This document shows positions 8,045 to 16,422 of a DNA stretch of 25,661 nucleotides, one piece after another. Every line of letters starts with the position of its first letter. The first letter of the stretch is position 1. A program made the translations under genes and the position numbers. A model generated the notes under the pieces. The model was not told the DNA's origin and searched no databases. It worked only from the letters and a program-made list of their open reading frames with translations. The stretch is from Glaesserella parasuis (GTDB lineage Bacteria; Pseudomonadota; Gammaproteobacteria; Enterobacterales; Pasteurellaceae): the NCBI RefSeq assembly GCF_002015085.1, contig NZ_MUXW01000028.1, positions 1 through 25,661 on the forward strand. The letters run 5' to 3'.

Positions 8045-8061
8045 GGTTTATCTGGTAAACC
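8045..8061. promoter_or_regulatory. inverted repeat just before the iclR-type start, possible autoregulatory operator
   Basis: GGTTTA-TCTGG-TAAACC is a perfect six-base inverted repeat with a five-base spacer, overlapped by a second repeat CTGGT-AA-ACCAG. It ends four bases before the ATG at 8066 and takes the place of a normal Shine-Dalgarno sequence. IclR-family regulators commonly bind short inverted repeats in their own promoters, so this is a reasonable operator candidate. Confidence 0.4.
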
Positions 8062-8065
8062 AGTT

Positions 8066-8830
8066 ATGACAACACAAAATACGATTAGCAGTGTGACGGA
8101 AACACTCAAACTTTTAAATATTGTTGCAAAACATCCTAATACAGGGCTCAGCGAATTAGCTCGGCTGGCTGAATTAAATAAGTCTAGAACATTTAGAATT
8201 CTTTGCACCTTAGCCGAACAGCATTTTGTCTATCAAGCAAAAGACGGATCTTATCAACTCGGTCATCAACTCTTAGTTTTAGGGCAAGCTGCACATCATC
8301 AGCTTTCTCTCATTCAAGCGGTTGAGCAAACGAGCGAAAAATTAAGAGCACTGTTTAATGAAAATTTGCAATTACGTGTCATTGAAAATAATGAAGTGGT
8401 ACAAATTTGGCGCAACGTTTCTAGTCAGTCACTACAAGTACGTAGTGTGGTGGGAAATCGACGCCCTTTAGGCGCAGGCGCAGCAGGTAAATTATTATTA
8501 ACCTTTGCAGAATCTTCTATAAGAGAACGTTTTTTGGAAACCTGTTCCCAAGCTCAAATTCAACAATGGAATATGGATTTTACTCAAATACAGCAATCTG
8601 AAGTTTCCATTTCAAAAGGTGAATTAACTCAAGGGGTTTATGCTGTGGCTGTACCGATTTTTAATGCGCAAGGAGAATGTATCGCCAGTTTTAGTATGAG
8701 TATTCCTAATGTCAGAGCGGAAAATGAAAGATTAGAACAGATTATTTTTGAAATGAAACAAGCCTCAATATGCCACAGATATCTATTTACCCACTCATCT
8801 AAATCAAAGCGCTTTTCCTGTCGTGATTGA
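8066..8830 (+). CDS. IclR-family transcriptional regulator (altered C-terminus)
   Basis: The N-terminal winged helix-turn-helix is clear: an LKLLNIVAKHPNTGLSELA stretch, then LNKSRTFRILCTL (about residues 12-51). An IclR effector-binding domain follows, with the characteristic GAGAAGKLLL (about 136-145) and GVYAVAVPIFNAQG near 190-203. The family-like sequence runs to about residue 232 (NERLEQIIFEMKQ). The last 22 residues do not look like an IclR tail; they are an out-of-frame reading of the start of the next gene. The effector is unknown, and the adjacent hydrolase is the obvious regulated target. The regulator may still fold, since only the final helix is affected. Confidence 0.82.
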   Translation: MTTQNTISSVTETLKLLNIVAKHPNTGLSELARLAELNKSRTFRILCTLAEQHFVYQAKDGSYQLGHQLLVLGQAAHHQLSLIQAVEQTSEKLRALFNENLQLRVIENNEVVQIWRNVSSQSLQVRSVVGNRRPLGAGAAGKLLLTFAESSIRERFLETCSQAQIQQWNMDFTQIQQSEVSISKGELTQGVYAVAVPIFNAQGECIASFSMSIPNVRAENERLEQIIFEMKQASICHRYLFTHSSKSKRFSCRD

Positions 8831-10544
8831 GCGAACACCCTACAATAAATCTGCCCATTCACGTTCAGAAATAGAATTAGACGGACGTAAAATCAGTAGA
8901 CAAGAAATGGCGGAAGCTTTTACACAACGAGGTTTTGCCTTAATTTTTCAAGATTGTCGCGGGCGCTATCTCTCAGAAGGAGAATTTATTAAGTATGTGA
9001 GAGAAGGTGAAGATGGCTTTGATACTTATCAATGGATAATGCAGCAGCCTTGGTGTAATGGCAGTATTGGCAGTATGGGGCTCTCTTATGCTGCTCATAC
9101 GCAACTTGCAGTTGCGTGCTTAAATCCTGAAGGATTGAAAACCATGGTGTTGGATTCAGGCGGATTTGCAAATTCCTATCAATGCGGTATTCGTCAAGGT
9201 GGTGCTTTTGAACTGAAACAAGCAACTTGGGCATTTAAACAAGCAGCCCTCAGTCCTATAGCCAAAAATAATCCGTTGATCGCCAATGCAATGACCCAAG
9301 AAGATATTCATCAATGGTTTACCCAAATGCCTTGGAAGGCGGGGCACTCTCCAATTCGTCATGTGCCTGAATATGAAGATTATTTATTGGAACAGTGGCA
9401 AGCGGGCACATTTAACGAATATTGGCAACAACTTGGTATTTATGCGGAAGGTTGGTACAAAACCTTACCCGATATTCCTGTCTTATTTATGTCCAGTTGG
9501 TATGATGCCTATGTGCCATCCACTCTCGCTAACTTTCAAGCTTTCTGTGCCTTAGGCAGAACAGCACCCCAAAAATTGATTATGGGATCATGGTTACACG
9601 GTGATCGCAATATTACTCACAGTGGCGATGTAGAATTTGGTTTAGCCTCTACTTTTGATGGTAATGTGGATACAAACTGGCTGGAGTGCCGTCTGAAATG
9701 GTTTGAACAACATCTTAAACCAAACTCACCACGCTCACCTCAACATCAGATTTCATTCTTTATGATGGGGGGAGGCTCAGGCAAAAAAGATGAACAAGGG
9801 AAAATGCAACATGGCGGTGAGTGGATTTATAGTACAGCATACCCATTCCCAGAATCTACGTCACAAAAATGGTATTTGCAGAAAGATATGCGCTTACGCC
9901 AATCTCTCTCTGAACCGGCAATTCATCGCTTTCAATCGGATCCTAACAACCCAGTACCGACTATTGGCGGAGCAATTACATCGGGTAAACCTGTTTTTGT
10001 TGGTGGTGCATTTGATCAGCGTGAGTTACCCGATTTCTTTGGTTCTAAACAAAATAACCTGCCCCTTTCTGCACGGCATGATGTTTTAGTGTATCAAACT
10101 GATATTTTGGAAGAAGATATTACCCTTGTGGGTGAAGTTAAAATCAAGTTATTTATTGATAGCGATGCACCTGATGCTGACTTTACGGCAAAATTAATTG
10201 ATGTTTACCCGCCGAATGAAGATTACCCGCAAGGCTATGCAATGAATATCACTGATGGCATTCTACGCGCTCGTTATCGAGAGTCTTGGAGAGAGCCAAA
10301 ATTACTCAAACAAGGTGAAATTGTTAAAGTTACCATCCGTCCATTTGAAAGTTGCAATATTTTCAAAAAAGGTCACCGATTGCGTTTAGACATTGCAGGA
10401 AGTAATTTCCCTCACTTTGATTGCAACCCAAATAGTGGAGAGCCAGAAGGATTTGCATCAGTCAAACGTATAGCAACCAACCAAATACATATTGGGGCGC
10501 AATATCCATCTGTATTAGAAATACAGGTTATACCAAATAAATAG
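8823..10544 (+). CDS. CocE/NonD-family (peptidase S15-like) hydrolase, N-terminus displaced
   Basis: Alpha/beta hydrolase of the cocaine esterase / X-Pro dipeptidyl-peptidase superfamily; its natural substrate is not predictable. Catalytic residues are visible: Ser88 in GSMGLSYAA, Asp in SSWYDAYVP, and His in GSWLHGD. The C-terminal jelly-roll domain (about residues 390-573) contains ADFTAKLIDVYPP, SWREPKLL and HRLRLDIAGSNFPHFD. The 573 residues start at a GTG with no Shine-Dalgarno sequence. The same frame is open upstream from 8757 and encodes YATDIYLPTHLNQSAFPV, the standard N-terminal strand of this family, but no start codon precedes it. The gene therefore seems to have lost its true start and overlaps the end of the regulator; it may be a pseudogene or a fusion. 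Confidence 0.8.
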   Translation: MIERTPYNKSAHSRSEIELDGRKISRQEMAEAFTQRGFALIFQDCRGRYLSEGEFIKYVREGEDGFDTYQWIMQQPWCNGSIGSMGLSYAAHTQLAVACLNPEGLKTMVLDSGGFANSYQCGIRQGGAFELKQATWAFKQAALSPIAKNNPLIANAMTQEDIHQWFTQMPWKAGHSPIRHVPEYEDYLLEQWQAGTFNEYWQQLGIYAEGWYKTLPDIPVLFMSSWYDAYVPSTLANFQAFCALGRTAPQKLIMGSWLHGDRNITHSGDVEFGLASTFDGNVDTNWLECRLKWFEQHLKPNSPRSPQHQISFFMMGGGSGKKDEQGKMQHGGEWIYSTAYPFPESTSQKWYLQKDMRLRQSLSEPAIHRFQSDPNNPVPTIGGAITSGKPVFVGGAFDQRELPDFFGSKQNNLPLSARHDVLVYQTDILEEDITLVGEVKIKLFIDSDAPDADFTAKLIDVYPPNEDYPQGYAMNITDGILRARYRESWREPKLLKQGEIVKVTIRPFESCNIFKKGHRLRLDIAGSNFPHFDCNPNSGEPEGFASVKRIATNQIHIGAQYPSVLEIQVIPNK

Positions 10545-10587
10545 AAGGTAGTTATCAGGGTAATTTTGCAAAAAATAGGCAAAATCA

Positions 10588-10597
10588 GACCGCTTGT
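10588..10597 (-). repeat. DNA uptake signal sequence
   Basis: GACCGCTTGT is a perfect inverse copy of ACAAGCGGTC, preceded by a TTTTGCAAAAAATAGGCAAAATC stretch like the one accompanying the uptake words at 2875. It lies between the hydrolase and the convergent atp terminator. Confidence 0.7.
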
Positions 10598-10628
10598 AAA
10601 AATGATTTTACCCATAACAACACAATAA

Positions 10629-10658
10629 AAAAACCTAGTATCTTCATACTAGGTTTTT
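10629..10658. terminator. bidirectional rho-independent terminator
   Basis: AAAAACCTAGTAT-CTTC-ATACTAGGTTTTT forms a perfect 13-bp stem with a four-base loop. A-runs on one side and T-runs on the other let it end both the plus-strand hydrolase transcript and the minus-strand atp operon. It lies 11 bp beyond the atpC stop codon. Confidence 0.9.
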
Positions 10659-10669
10659 ACAATTAAATA

Positions 10670-11086
10670 TTAACGTCTATTCGCTAATTTTGTTTTTGTG
10701 AGTTCGTAAACACGCAGTTTCGCAATTTCTCTTGACAATTTAGCGGTTAAATCTGCTTCATTTGTCTTACTCATTGTTTCTTCTGCTTTGCGTTTTGCTG
10801 CAAGAATACGTTGTTCATCGAGTTCTTCACCACGAATTGCAACGTCTGCAAGCACAGTAACAACGGTTGGTTGAACTTCAAGGAATCCGCCTGAAACATA
10901 GATGAACTCTTCTTTGTTATCTTCCAAAGTAAATTTCACCATACCTGGTTTAATAGCGGTTAATAGTGGGGTGTGTCCTGCATAGACACCTAATTCCCCA
11001 TCTACCCCTGAAACTCGAACACTCGTTACTTGACCTTCAAAGATTTTACGCTCTGCACTAACGACTGTGAGTTCAAATGATGTCAT
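10670..11086 (-). CDS. atpC: ATP synthase F1 subunit epsilon
   Basis: Rotor-stalk subunit that couples gamma to the c-ring and can inhibit ATP hydrolysis. The 138-residue product matches the usual length. The N-terminal beta-sandwich is recognisable in SVRVSGVDGELGVYAGHTPL and YVSGGFLEVQP; a two-helix C-terminal domain follows (DEQRILAAKRKAEE). AGGAG seven bases before the ATG supports the start. It is the last gene of the atp operon, directly followed by the bidirectional terminator. Confidence 0.95.
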   Translation of the reverse strand: MTSFELTVVSAERKIFEGQVTSVRVSGVDGELGVYAGHTPLLTAIKPGMVKFTLEDNKEEFIYVSGGFLEVQPTVVTVLADVAIRGEELDEQRILAAKRKAEETMSKTNEADLTAKLSREIAKLRVYELTKTKLANRR

Positions 11087-11112
11087 TTTGTTCTCCTTTG
11101 TTCAAAGAACAA

Positions 11113-12486
11113 TTACATCTTGTTGGCTCTTTCAACCACTTCGTCAATTGAACCTGCCATATAGAACGCTTGTTCTGGGATATGGTCATATTCGCCTGCT
11201 AAAATGCCTTTAAAGCCACGGATTGTTTCTTTTAATGGTACAAATTTGCCTGGTACACTGTTGAACACTTCTGCCACGTGGAATGGTTGTGATAAGAAAC
11301 GTTCAATTTTACGTGCACGAGCAACCACTAATTTGTCATCTTCTGATAACTCATCCATACCAAGAATTGCGATGATGTCTTTCAACTCTTTATAACGTTG
11401 AAGCGTTTTTTGTACGCCACGTGCAACATCATAGTGCTCTTGACCAACAACAAGAGGGTCTAATTGACGTGATGTTGAATTAAGCGGATCGATCGCTGGG
11501 TAAATACCCAATGATGCGATATTACGGCTTAATACAACCGTTGAGTCTAAGTGAGCAAAGGTTGTTGCTGGTGATGGGTCTGTTAAGTCATCCGCAGGAA
11601 CGTAAACCGCTTGAACCGAGGTGATAGAACCTGTTTTGGTTGAAGTAATACGTTCTTGTAGTACACCCATTTCTTCTGCAAGCGTTGGTTGGTAACCTAC
11701 TGCAGATGGCATACGACCTAATAACGCTGATACTTCTGTACCTGCAAGGGTATAACGATAAATATTATCTACGAAGAATAATACGTCACGACCTTCATCA
11801 CGGAATTTTTCCGCCATGGTTAAACCGGTTAACGCAACACGTAAACGGTTACCTGGTGGCTCATTCATCTGACCATAAACCAGTGATACTTTGTCTAATA
11901 CGTTAGAGTCTTTCATCTCGTGGTAGAAGTCGTTACCTTCACGAGTACGCTCACCAACACCTGCGAACACAGAGTAACCTGAGTGTTCGATTGCGATGTT
12001 ACGGATTAACTCCATCATATTTACCGTTTTACCTACGCCAGCACCACCGAACAAACCAACTTTACCCCCTTTAGCAAACGGTGCGATCAAATCGATAACT
12101 TTGATCCCTGTTTCTAAAAGTTCTGTGCTGTTAGCTTGATCTTCATAACTTGGTGCTGCACGATGAATCGTCCAGCGCTCTTCTTCACCGATAGGGCCTG
12201 CTTCATCAATAGGCTCACCTAATACGTTCATAATACGACCAAGTGTTTTTGTACCCACTGGTACTTCAATCGCTTTATTCGTATTTTCAACTTTTAAGCC
12301 ACGTTTTAAACCATCAGATGTACCAAGAGCGATACAGCGTACTACGCCACCGCCTAATTGTTGTTGAACTTCAAGGGTTAAACCTGTTTCAACTTTTAAT
12401 GCATCATAAACTTTTGGTACTGCATCTTGTGGAAACTCAACATCGATTACCGCACCGATGATTTGTACAATTTTTCCCGTTGCCAT
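11113..12486 (-). CDS. atpD: ATP synthase F1 subunit beta
   Basis: Catalytic subunit of the F1 head, 457 residues. The P-loop GGAGVGKT is at about 147-154, the catalytic-glutamate segment GVGERTREGNDF near 175-186, and LFFVDNIYRYTLAG (Walker B) further on, followed by RMPSAVGYQPTLAEEMG. The ATG at 12486 (MATGKIVQ) is preferred because GAGGAAC precedes it at the right distance and it aligns with other AtpD proteins; an in-frame ATG 18 bases upstream overlaps that site. It lies 20 bp after atpG. Confidence 0.97.
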   Translation of the reverse strand: MATGKIVQIIGAVIDVEFPQDAVPKVYDALKVETGLTLEVQQQLGGGVVRCIALGTSDGLKRGLKVENTNKAIEVPVGTKTLGRIMNVLGEPIDEAGPIGEEERWTIHRAAPSYEDQANSTELLETGIKVIDLIAPFAKGGKVGLFGGAGVGKTVNMMELIRNIAIEHSGYSVFAGVGERTREGNDFYHEMKDSNVLDKVSLVYGQMNEPPGNRLRVALTGLTMAEKFRDEGRDVLFFVDNIYRYTLAGTEVSALLGRMPSAVGYQPTLAEEMGVLQERITSTKTGSITSVQAVYVPADDLTDPSPATTFAHLDSTVVLSRNIASLGIYPAIDPLNSTSRQLDPLVVGQEHYDVARGVQKTLQRYKELKDIIAILGMDELSEDDKLVVARARKIERFLSQPFHVAEVFNSVPGKFVPLKETIRGFKGILAGEYDHIPEQAFYMAGSIDEVVERANKM

Positions 12487-12506
12487 TACCGTTCCTCTAT
12501 TCATTG

Positions 12507-13373
12507 TTAAATTGCTGCGGCACCCGCGACAATTTCATTTAATTCATTCGTAATACTTGCTTGACGAGCTTTGTTATACACCAACTGTAACCCATTGATT
12601 AAATTACCTGCGTTATCCGTTGCTGCTTTCATTGCTACCATTCGAGCTGCTTGTTCAGAAGCAAGATTATCTACAATCGCTTGATAAACTTGAGATTCTA
12701 AATAGCGTACAAGTAAGCTATCTAGCAACACTTTTGGATTCGGTTCATAGATATAATCCCATGAGCCTTTATTTTCCAAATCATCATTTTCAAGTTCGGG
12801 TAATGGAAGCAATTTTTGCATCGTTGGTTTTTGTGACATAGTATTCACAAAACGGTTATAAACAATATAAACTTCATCCACTTCGCCATTGCGATAAGCT
12901 TCAATCATACCGTTAACAATACCAACTAAATCTTCCATTGCAGGAGTATCGCCTAAGCCTGTAACTTGAGCTTTGACGTCTAATCCCATTGCTTGGAAAA
13001 ACGAAACCGCTTTATTTCCAACCAATCCTAAGCGAGCATCAATTCCTTTATCTTTACGTGTTTTTAATTCATTTAAAACTGTTTTAAATAAATTAATGTT
13101 TAAGCCACCGCATAGACCACGGTCTGTTGAAACCACTAAAAAACCAACTTTTTTGACTTCACGTTCAGTTAAGAAAGGATGTTTATAATCAATACTTCCT
13201 TTGGCAATATGGCTAATTACCTTACGAATGGCATCTGAGTATGGACGTGATGCAGACATTCTTTCTTGCGTTTTACGCATTTTAGATGCAGCAACCATCT
13301 CCATCGCTTTGGTAATTTTTTGTGTATTACGAACACTTGCAATTTTGGTTCTTATCTCTTTAGCACCTGCCAT
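12507..13373 (-). CDS. atpG: ATP synthase F1 subunit gamma
   Basis: Central rotor shaft that turns inside the alpha/beta ring. The 288 residues begin MAGAKEIRTKIASV with KITKAMEMVAASKMR. The C-terminal coiled-coil ends with ERMVAMK-like ARMVAMKAATDNAG, then LVYNKARQASITNELNEIV, the classic gamma signature. STDRGLCGGLN marks the central domain. It starts 22 bp after the atpA stop. Confidence 0.96.
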   Translation of the reverse strand: MAGAKEIRTKIASVRNTQKITKAMEMVAASKMRKTQERMSASRPYSDAIRKVISHIAKGSIDYKHPFLTEREVKKVGFLVVSTDRGLCGGLNINLFKTVLNELKTRKDKGIDARLGLVGNKAVSFFQAMGLDVKAQVTGLGDTPAMEDLVGIVNGMIEAYRNGEVDEVYIVYNRFVNTMSQKPTMQKLLPLPELENDDLENKGSWDYIYEPNPKVLLDSLLVRYLESQVYQAIVDNLASEQAARMVAMKAATDNAGNLINGLQLVYNKARQASITNELNEIVAGAAAI

Positions 13374-13395
13374 ATTCTTTCTCCGCTAAAGTAGA

Positions 13396-14937
13396 TTACC
13401 AAGCACTATTCTTTTTGAAACTATCTAAAATCTCGATTAATTTCGCTTTGATAGTGTCATTGAAATCGCCTGATTTACTTAAATCTTTCATAAACTCAGC
13501 ATAATTTGCATTTGCATAAGCTAAAAGATTTGATTCAAATGAACCTACACGCTCAACTTCAACATCATCTAAATAACCAAATTCAGCTGCTGCAAGTGAT
13601 AAACCTAATTGTGCCACAGACATTGGTTCAAATTGTTTCTGTTTAAGTAACTCTGTTACTTTTTGACCGTGTGAAAGTTGCTTACGTGTTGCATCATCAA
13701 GATCTGAAGCAAACTGCGCAAAGGCTGCTAATTCACGGTACTGAGCAAGTGCAGTACGGATACCACCCGCTAATTTCTTAACAAGTTTAGTTTGTGCAGA
13801 ACCACCAACACGAGATACAGAAATACCAGGGTTTACTGCTGGACGAATACCTGCGTTAAAGAAGCTGGTTTCTAAGAAGATCTGACCATCGGTAATCGAA
13901 ATTACGTTTGTTGGAACGAATGCTGAAACGTCACCTGCTTGGGTTTCAATAATTGGTAATGCGGTTAAAGAACCAGTTTGACCTTTTACTGCACCATTGG
14001 TGAAACGTTCTACATAATCTGGATTTACACGCGCAGCACGCTCAAGTAAACGAGAGTGTAGGTAGAATACGTCACCTGGATAGGCTTCACGACCTGGTGG
14101 ACGACGTAATAACAATGAAATTTGACGGTAAGCAACTGCTTGCTTAGATAAATCATCGTAAACGATTAACGCATCTTCACCACGGTCACGGAAATATTCA
14201 CCCATCGCACAACCTGCATAAGGTGCTAAATATTGTAATGCAGCAGATTCTGATGCACTTGCTACTACCACGATAGTATTTTGTAATGCACCATGCTCTT
14301 CTAATTTACGTACCACGTTTGAAATTGTAGATGCTTTTTGACCGATAGCCACATAGATACATTTAATACCTGAATCACGTTGGTTAATGATCGCATCAAT
14401 CGCTAATGCTGTTTTACCTGTTTGACGGTCACCGATGATTAACTCACGCTGACCACGACCGATTGGCACCATTGAGTCAACGGCTTTATAACCAGTTTGA
14501 ACAGGTTGATCAACAGATTGACGGTCGATAACGCCCGGTGCAATCACTTCGATAGGAGAGAAACCGTCATTGTCGATTTCACCTTTACCATCGATTGGCT
14601 GACCTAATGTGTTTACTACACGACCTAATAAACCACGACCAACAGGTACTTCTAAAATACGGCCAGTACATTTCACTTCCATACCTTCTGCTAAATCTGC
14701 GTATGGACCCATTACTACTGCACCAACTGAATCTCTTTCTAAGTTTAAAGCAATCGCATAACGATTGCCTGGTAATGCAATCATCTCACCTTGCATTACA
14801 TCAGCGAGACCGTGGATACGAATAACCCCGTCGCTGACTGAAACGATTGTACCAGTACTTTGTGCTTCACTGACCACATTGAACTGTGCAATACGTTTTT
14901 TAATCAATTCACTAATTTCTGTAGAATTTAGTTGCAT
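13396..14937 (-). CDS. atpA: ATP synthase F1 subunit alpha
   Basis: Non-catalytic nucleotide-binding subunit of F1, 513 residues as in E. coli. The P-loop GDRQTGKT is at about 169-176. PAVNPGISVSRVGGSAQ contains the arginine that reaches into the catalytic site of beta. The start MQLNSTEISELIKKRI matches the family, with AGAGGAA upstream. It begins 12 bp after atpH. Nothing is unusual. Confidence 0.97.
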   Translation of the reverse strand: MQLNSTEISELIKKRIAQFNVVSEAQSTGTIVSVSDGVIRIHGLADVMQGEMIALPGNRYAIALNLERDSVGAVVMGPYADLAEGMEVKCTGRILEVPVGRGLLGRVVNTLGQPIDGKGEIDNDGFSPIEVIAPGVIDRQSVDQPVQTGYKAVDSMVPIGRGQRELIIGDRQTGKTALAIDAIINQRDSGIKCIYVAIGQKASTISNVVRKLEEHGALQNTIVVVASASESAALQYLAPYAGCAMGEYFRDRGEDALIVYDDLSKQAVAYRQISLLLRRPPGREAYPGDVFYLHSRLLERAARVNPDYVERFTNGAVKGQTGSLTALPIIETQAGDVSAFVPTNVISITDGQIFLETSFFNAGIRPAVNPGISVSRVGGSAQTKLVKKLAGGIRTALAQYRELAAFAQFASDLDDATRKQLSHGQKVTELLKQKQFEPMSVAQLGLSLAAAEFGYLDDVEVERVGSFESNLLAYANANYAEFMKDLSKSGDFNDTIKAKLIEILDSFKKNSAW

Positions 14938-14949
14938 TTTCTATTCCTC

Positions 14950-15483
14950 TTACAAGCACAACTCTTGGCTCAAACGATTTAACTGACCACGACTACTACC
15001 ATCAACGACAATATCATCGTAACGAATAATAACGCCTGCAATTAATGACGCATCGATACTTGTCGTAATTCGAACTTCACTATTTAGCTTTTGTTTCATC
15101 GCGTTAGCGATTTTATCTTCCTGTGCTTTTGTTAAAGATGTTGCTGATGTAACAAACACATCTTTAACGGACTCATACTCGGCACGGATTTGATTAAAAC
15201 TAGCAAATACTGAAGGTAACGCCGAAAGACGCTTATTCTCAGCCATAACTCGAATGAAATTTTGCCCATATTGATCGAGTTGATCACCGCAAATTGCGAT
15301 AAAGGTATCGGCAACTTGAGTGGCTGCAGAAGATGAATGAATAAAATGTTGCACATCTTCATTTTCAGCAACCAATGCAGAAAACTGTAACATTTTCTGC
15401 CATTTATCTAACTGACCTTGTTCTAAAGCAAAATCAAAAGCTGCTTTAGCATAGGGGCGAGCTACTGTTGTTAATTGTGACAT
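14950..15483 (-). CDS. atpH: ATP synthase F1 subunit delta
   Basis: Peripheral-stalk subunit linking the top of F1 to the b-subunits. The 177 residues equal the E. coli length. ARPYAKAAFDFAL at the N-terminus and DASLIAGVIIRYDDIVVDGS near the C-terminus are OSCP/delta signatures. AAGGGGGG before the ATG supports the start. It begins 13 bp after atpF. Confidence 0.95.
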   Translation of the reverse strand: MSQLTTVARPYAKAAFDFALEQGQLDKWQKMLQFSALVAENEDVQHFIHSSSAATQVADTFIAICGDQLDQYGQNFIRVMAENKRLSALPSVFASFNQIRAEYESVKDVFVTSATSLTKAQEDKIANAMKQKLNSEVRITTSIDASLIAGVIIRYDDIVVDGSSRGQLNRLSQELCL

Positions 15484-15496
15484 CTGCCCCCCTTAA

Positions 15497-15967
15497 TTAT
15501 AATTCTGCAACTAGCTTATCAATGATGTCATTGTTTGCCGCTGCATCAACAGAACGACCCACAATTTTCTCTGCACCAGCAACCGCCAATGCAGCTACTT
15601 TTTGACGAAGTTCATCTTGAACACGGCGACGCTCATTTTCCACTTCTGCGTAACCTTGCTCAATAATTTTCGCTTTCTCTGCTTCAGCTTCTGCTTGAAC
15701 AGATTCTAAAATTTCATTGCGACGTTTTGTTGCTAAATCAATGATATGTTGCGCTTCTTCACGAGCTTTAGCGAGCTCTTGCTCAACTAAAACTTTAGTA
15801 TCAGCTTGTTCTTGCTTCGCGTTCTCAGCACTTGCAAGAGCGTCTGCAATATTTGCTTGACGCGTTTCAATCGCTTTAATAAGCGGTGGCCATACAAACT
15901 TCATACAGAACCACACAAACAGTGCGAATGCAATCAGTTGGCCTATTAGTGTTGCATTTAAGTTCAC
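15497..15967 (-). CDS. atpF: ATP synthase Fo subunit b
   Basis: Membrane-anchored peripheral stalk, 156 residues as in E. coli. One N-terminal transmembrane helix (LIGQLIAFALFVWFCMKFVW, about 7-26) is followed by a long charged coiled coil and a conserved VAALAVAGAEKIVGRSVD end. Translation starts at a GTG; the very strong site TAAGGAGGG five bases upstream and the MNLNATLIGQ alignment make this start secure. Confidence 0.95.
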   Translation of the reverse strand: MNLNATLIGQLIAFALFVWFCMKFVWPPLIKAIETRQANIADALASAENAKQEQADTKVLVEQELAKAREEAQHIIDLATKRRNEILESVQAEAEAEKAKIIEQGYAEVENERRRVQDELRQKVAALAVAGAEKIVGRSVDAAANNDIIDKLVAEL

Positions 15968-16028
15968 AACGCCCTCCTTAAGTCGGCTAAGTTACTCTTG
16001 AGTAACTACGGTTAAAAACAAATCCGAC

Positions 16029-16283
16029 TTATTTCAATAAATCAATGAACGGGTTTGCGAAGATGAAAAGTAAAGAAATACCTACTGCAATCATTGCAAT
16101 CGCATCAAGAAGACCTGCAACGATAAACATTTTAGTTTGTAAGCTGCTTGCTAATTCTGGTTGACGAGCAGAAGACTCTAAGAATTTACCACCTAAGATA
16201 GCGAAGCCAATTGCAGTACCTAATGCTGCGAAAGCAAGTAGGATTGATGCACCAATAATAGTTGCTGTAATTACAGTTTCCAT
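16029..16283 (-). CDS. atpE: ATP synthase Fo subunit c
   Basis: Proteolipid of the rotating c-ring, 84 residues forming two transmembrane helices joined by the polar loop SSARQPE. Asp60 in AGLLDAIAM is the ion-carrying carboxylate (Asp61 in E. coli). The absence of the Gln/Glu-Ser sodium-type pattern argues for protons. I choose the ATG at 16283 because GGAG lies six bases before it; an ATG 12 bases upstream has no ribosome site of its own. A long gap (16284-16422) with an uptake-sequence pair separates it from atpB. Confidence 0.95.
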   Translation of the reverse strand: METVITATIIGASILLAFAALGTAIGFAILGGKFLESSARQPELASSLQTKMFIVAGLLDAIAMIAVGISLLFIFANPFIDLLK

Positions 16284-16363
16284 AATGTTCTCCATAAAAG
16301 TAAGGAAAGTAGCCTTACGGCTAGGGTTAATAAAAAAGTTTCAATAAATATGATCGGGTTTCA

Positions 16364-16406
16364 AAGCGGTCTAATCTTTGCAAAATTTTGCATAAAAGTG
16401 ACCGCT
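16364..16406. repeat. inverted pair of uptake-like sequences between atpB and atpE
   Basis: AAGCGGTC near 16364-16371 and TGACCGCT at 16399-16406 are inverted and flank TTTGCAAAATTTTGCATAAAAG. The layout is the same as the pair in the rbsB-rbsK gap. The arms could pair as AGCGGTC/GACCGCT. Both the position before atpE and the stem suggest a possible effect on atpB-atpE message processing, where many bacteria boost subunit c output; that is inference. Confidence 0.65.
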
Positions 16407-16422
16407 CACCAATCCAGTTTGT

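Noticed and set aside
7996..8208. 70-residue minus-strand frame over the iclR start
   Set aside because: It is antisense to the clear IclR helix-turn-helix and shows no family features.
12243..12461. Leucine-rich frames antisense to the atp genes and tig
   Set aside because: They are shadows of highly expressed genes with biased codons; the real genes on the opposite strand are unambiguous.
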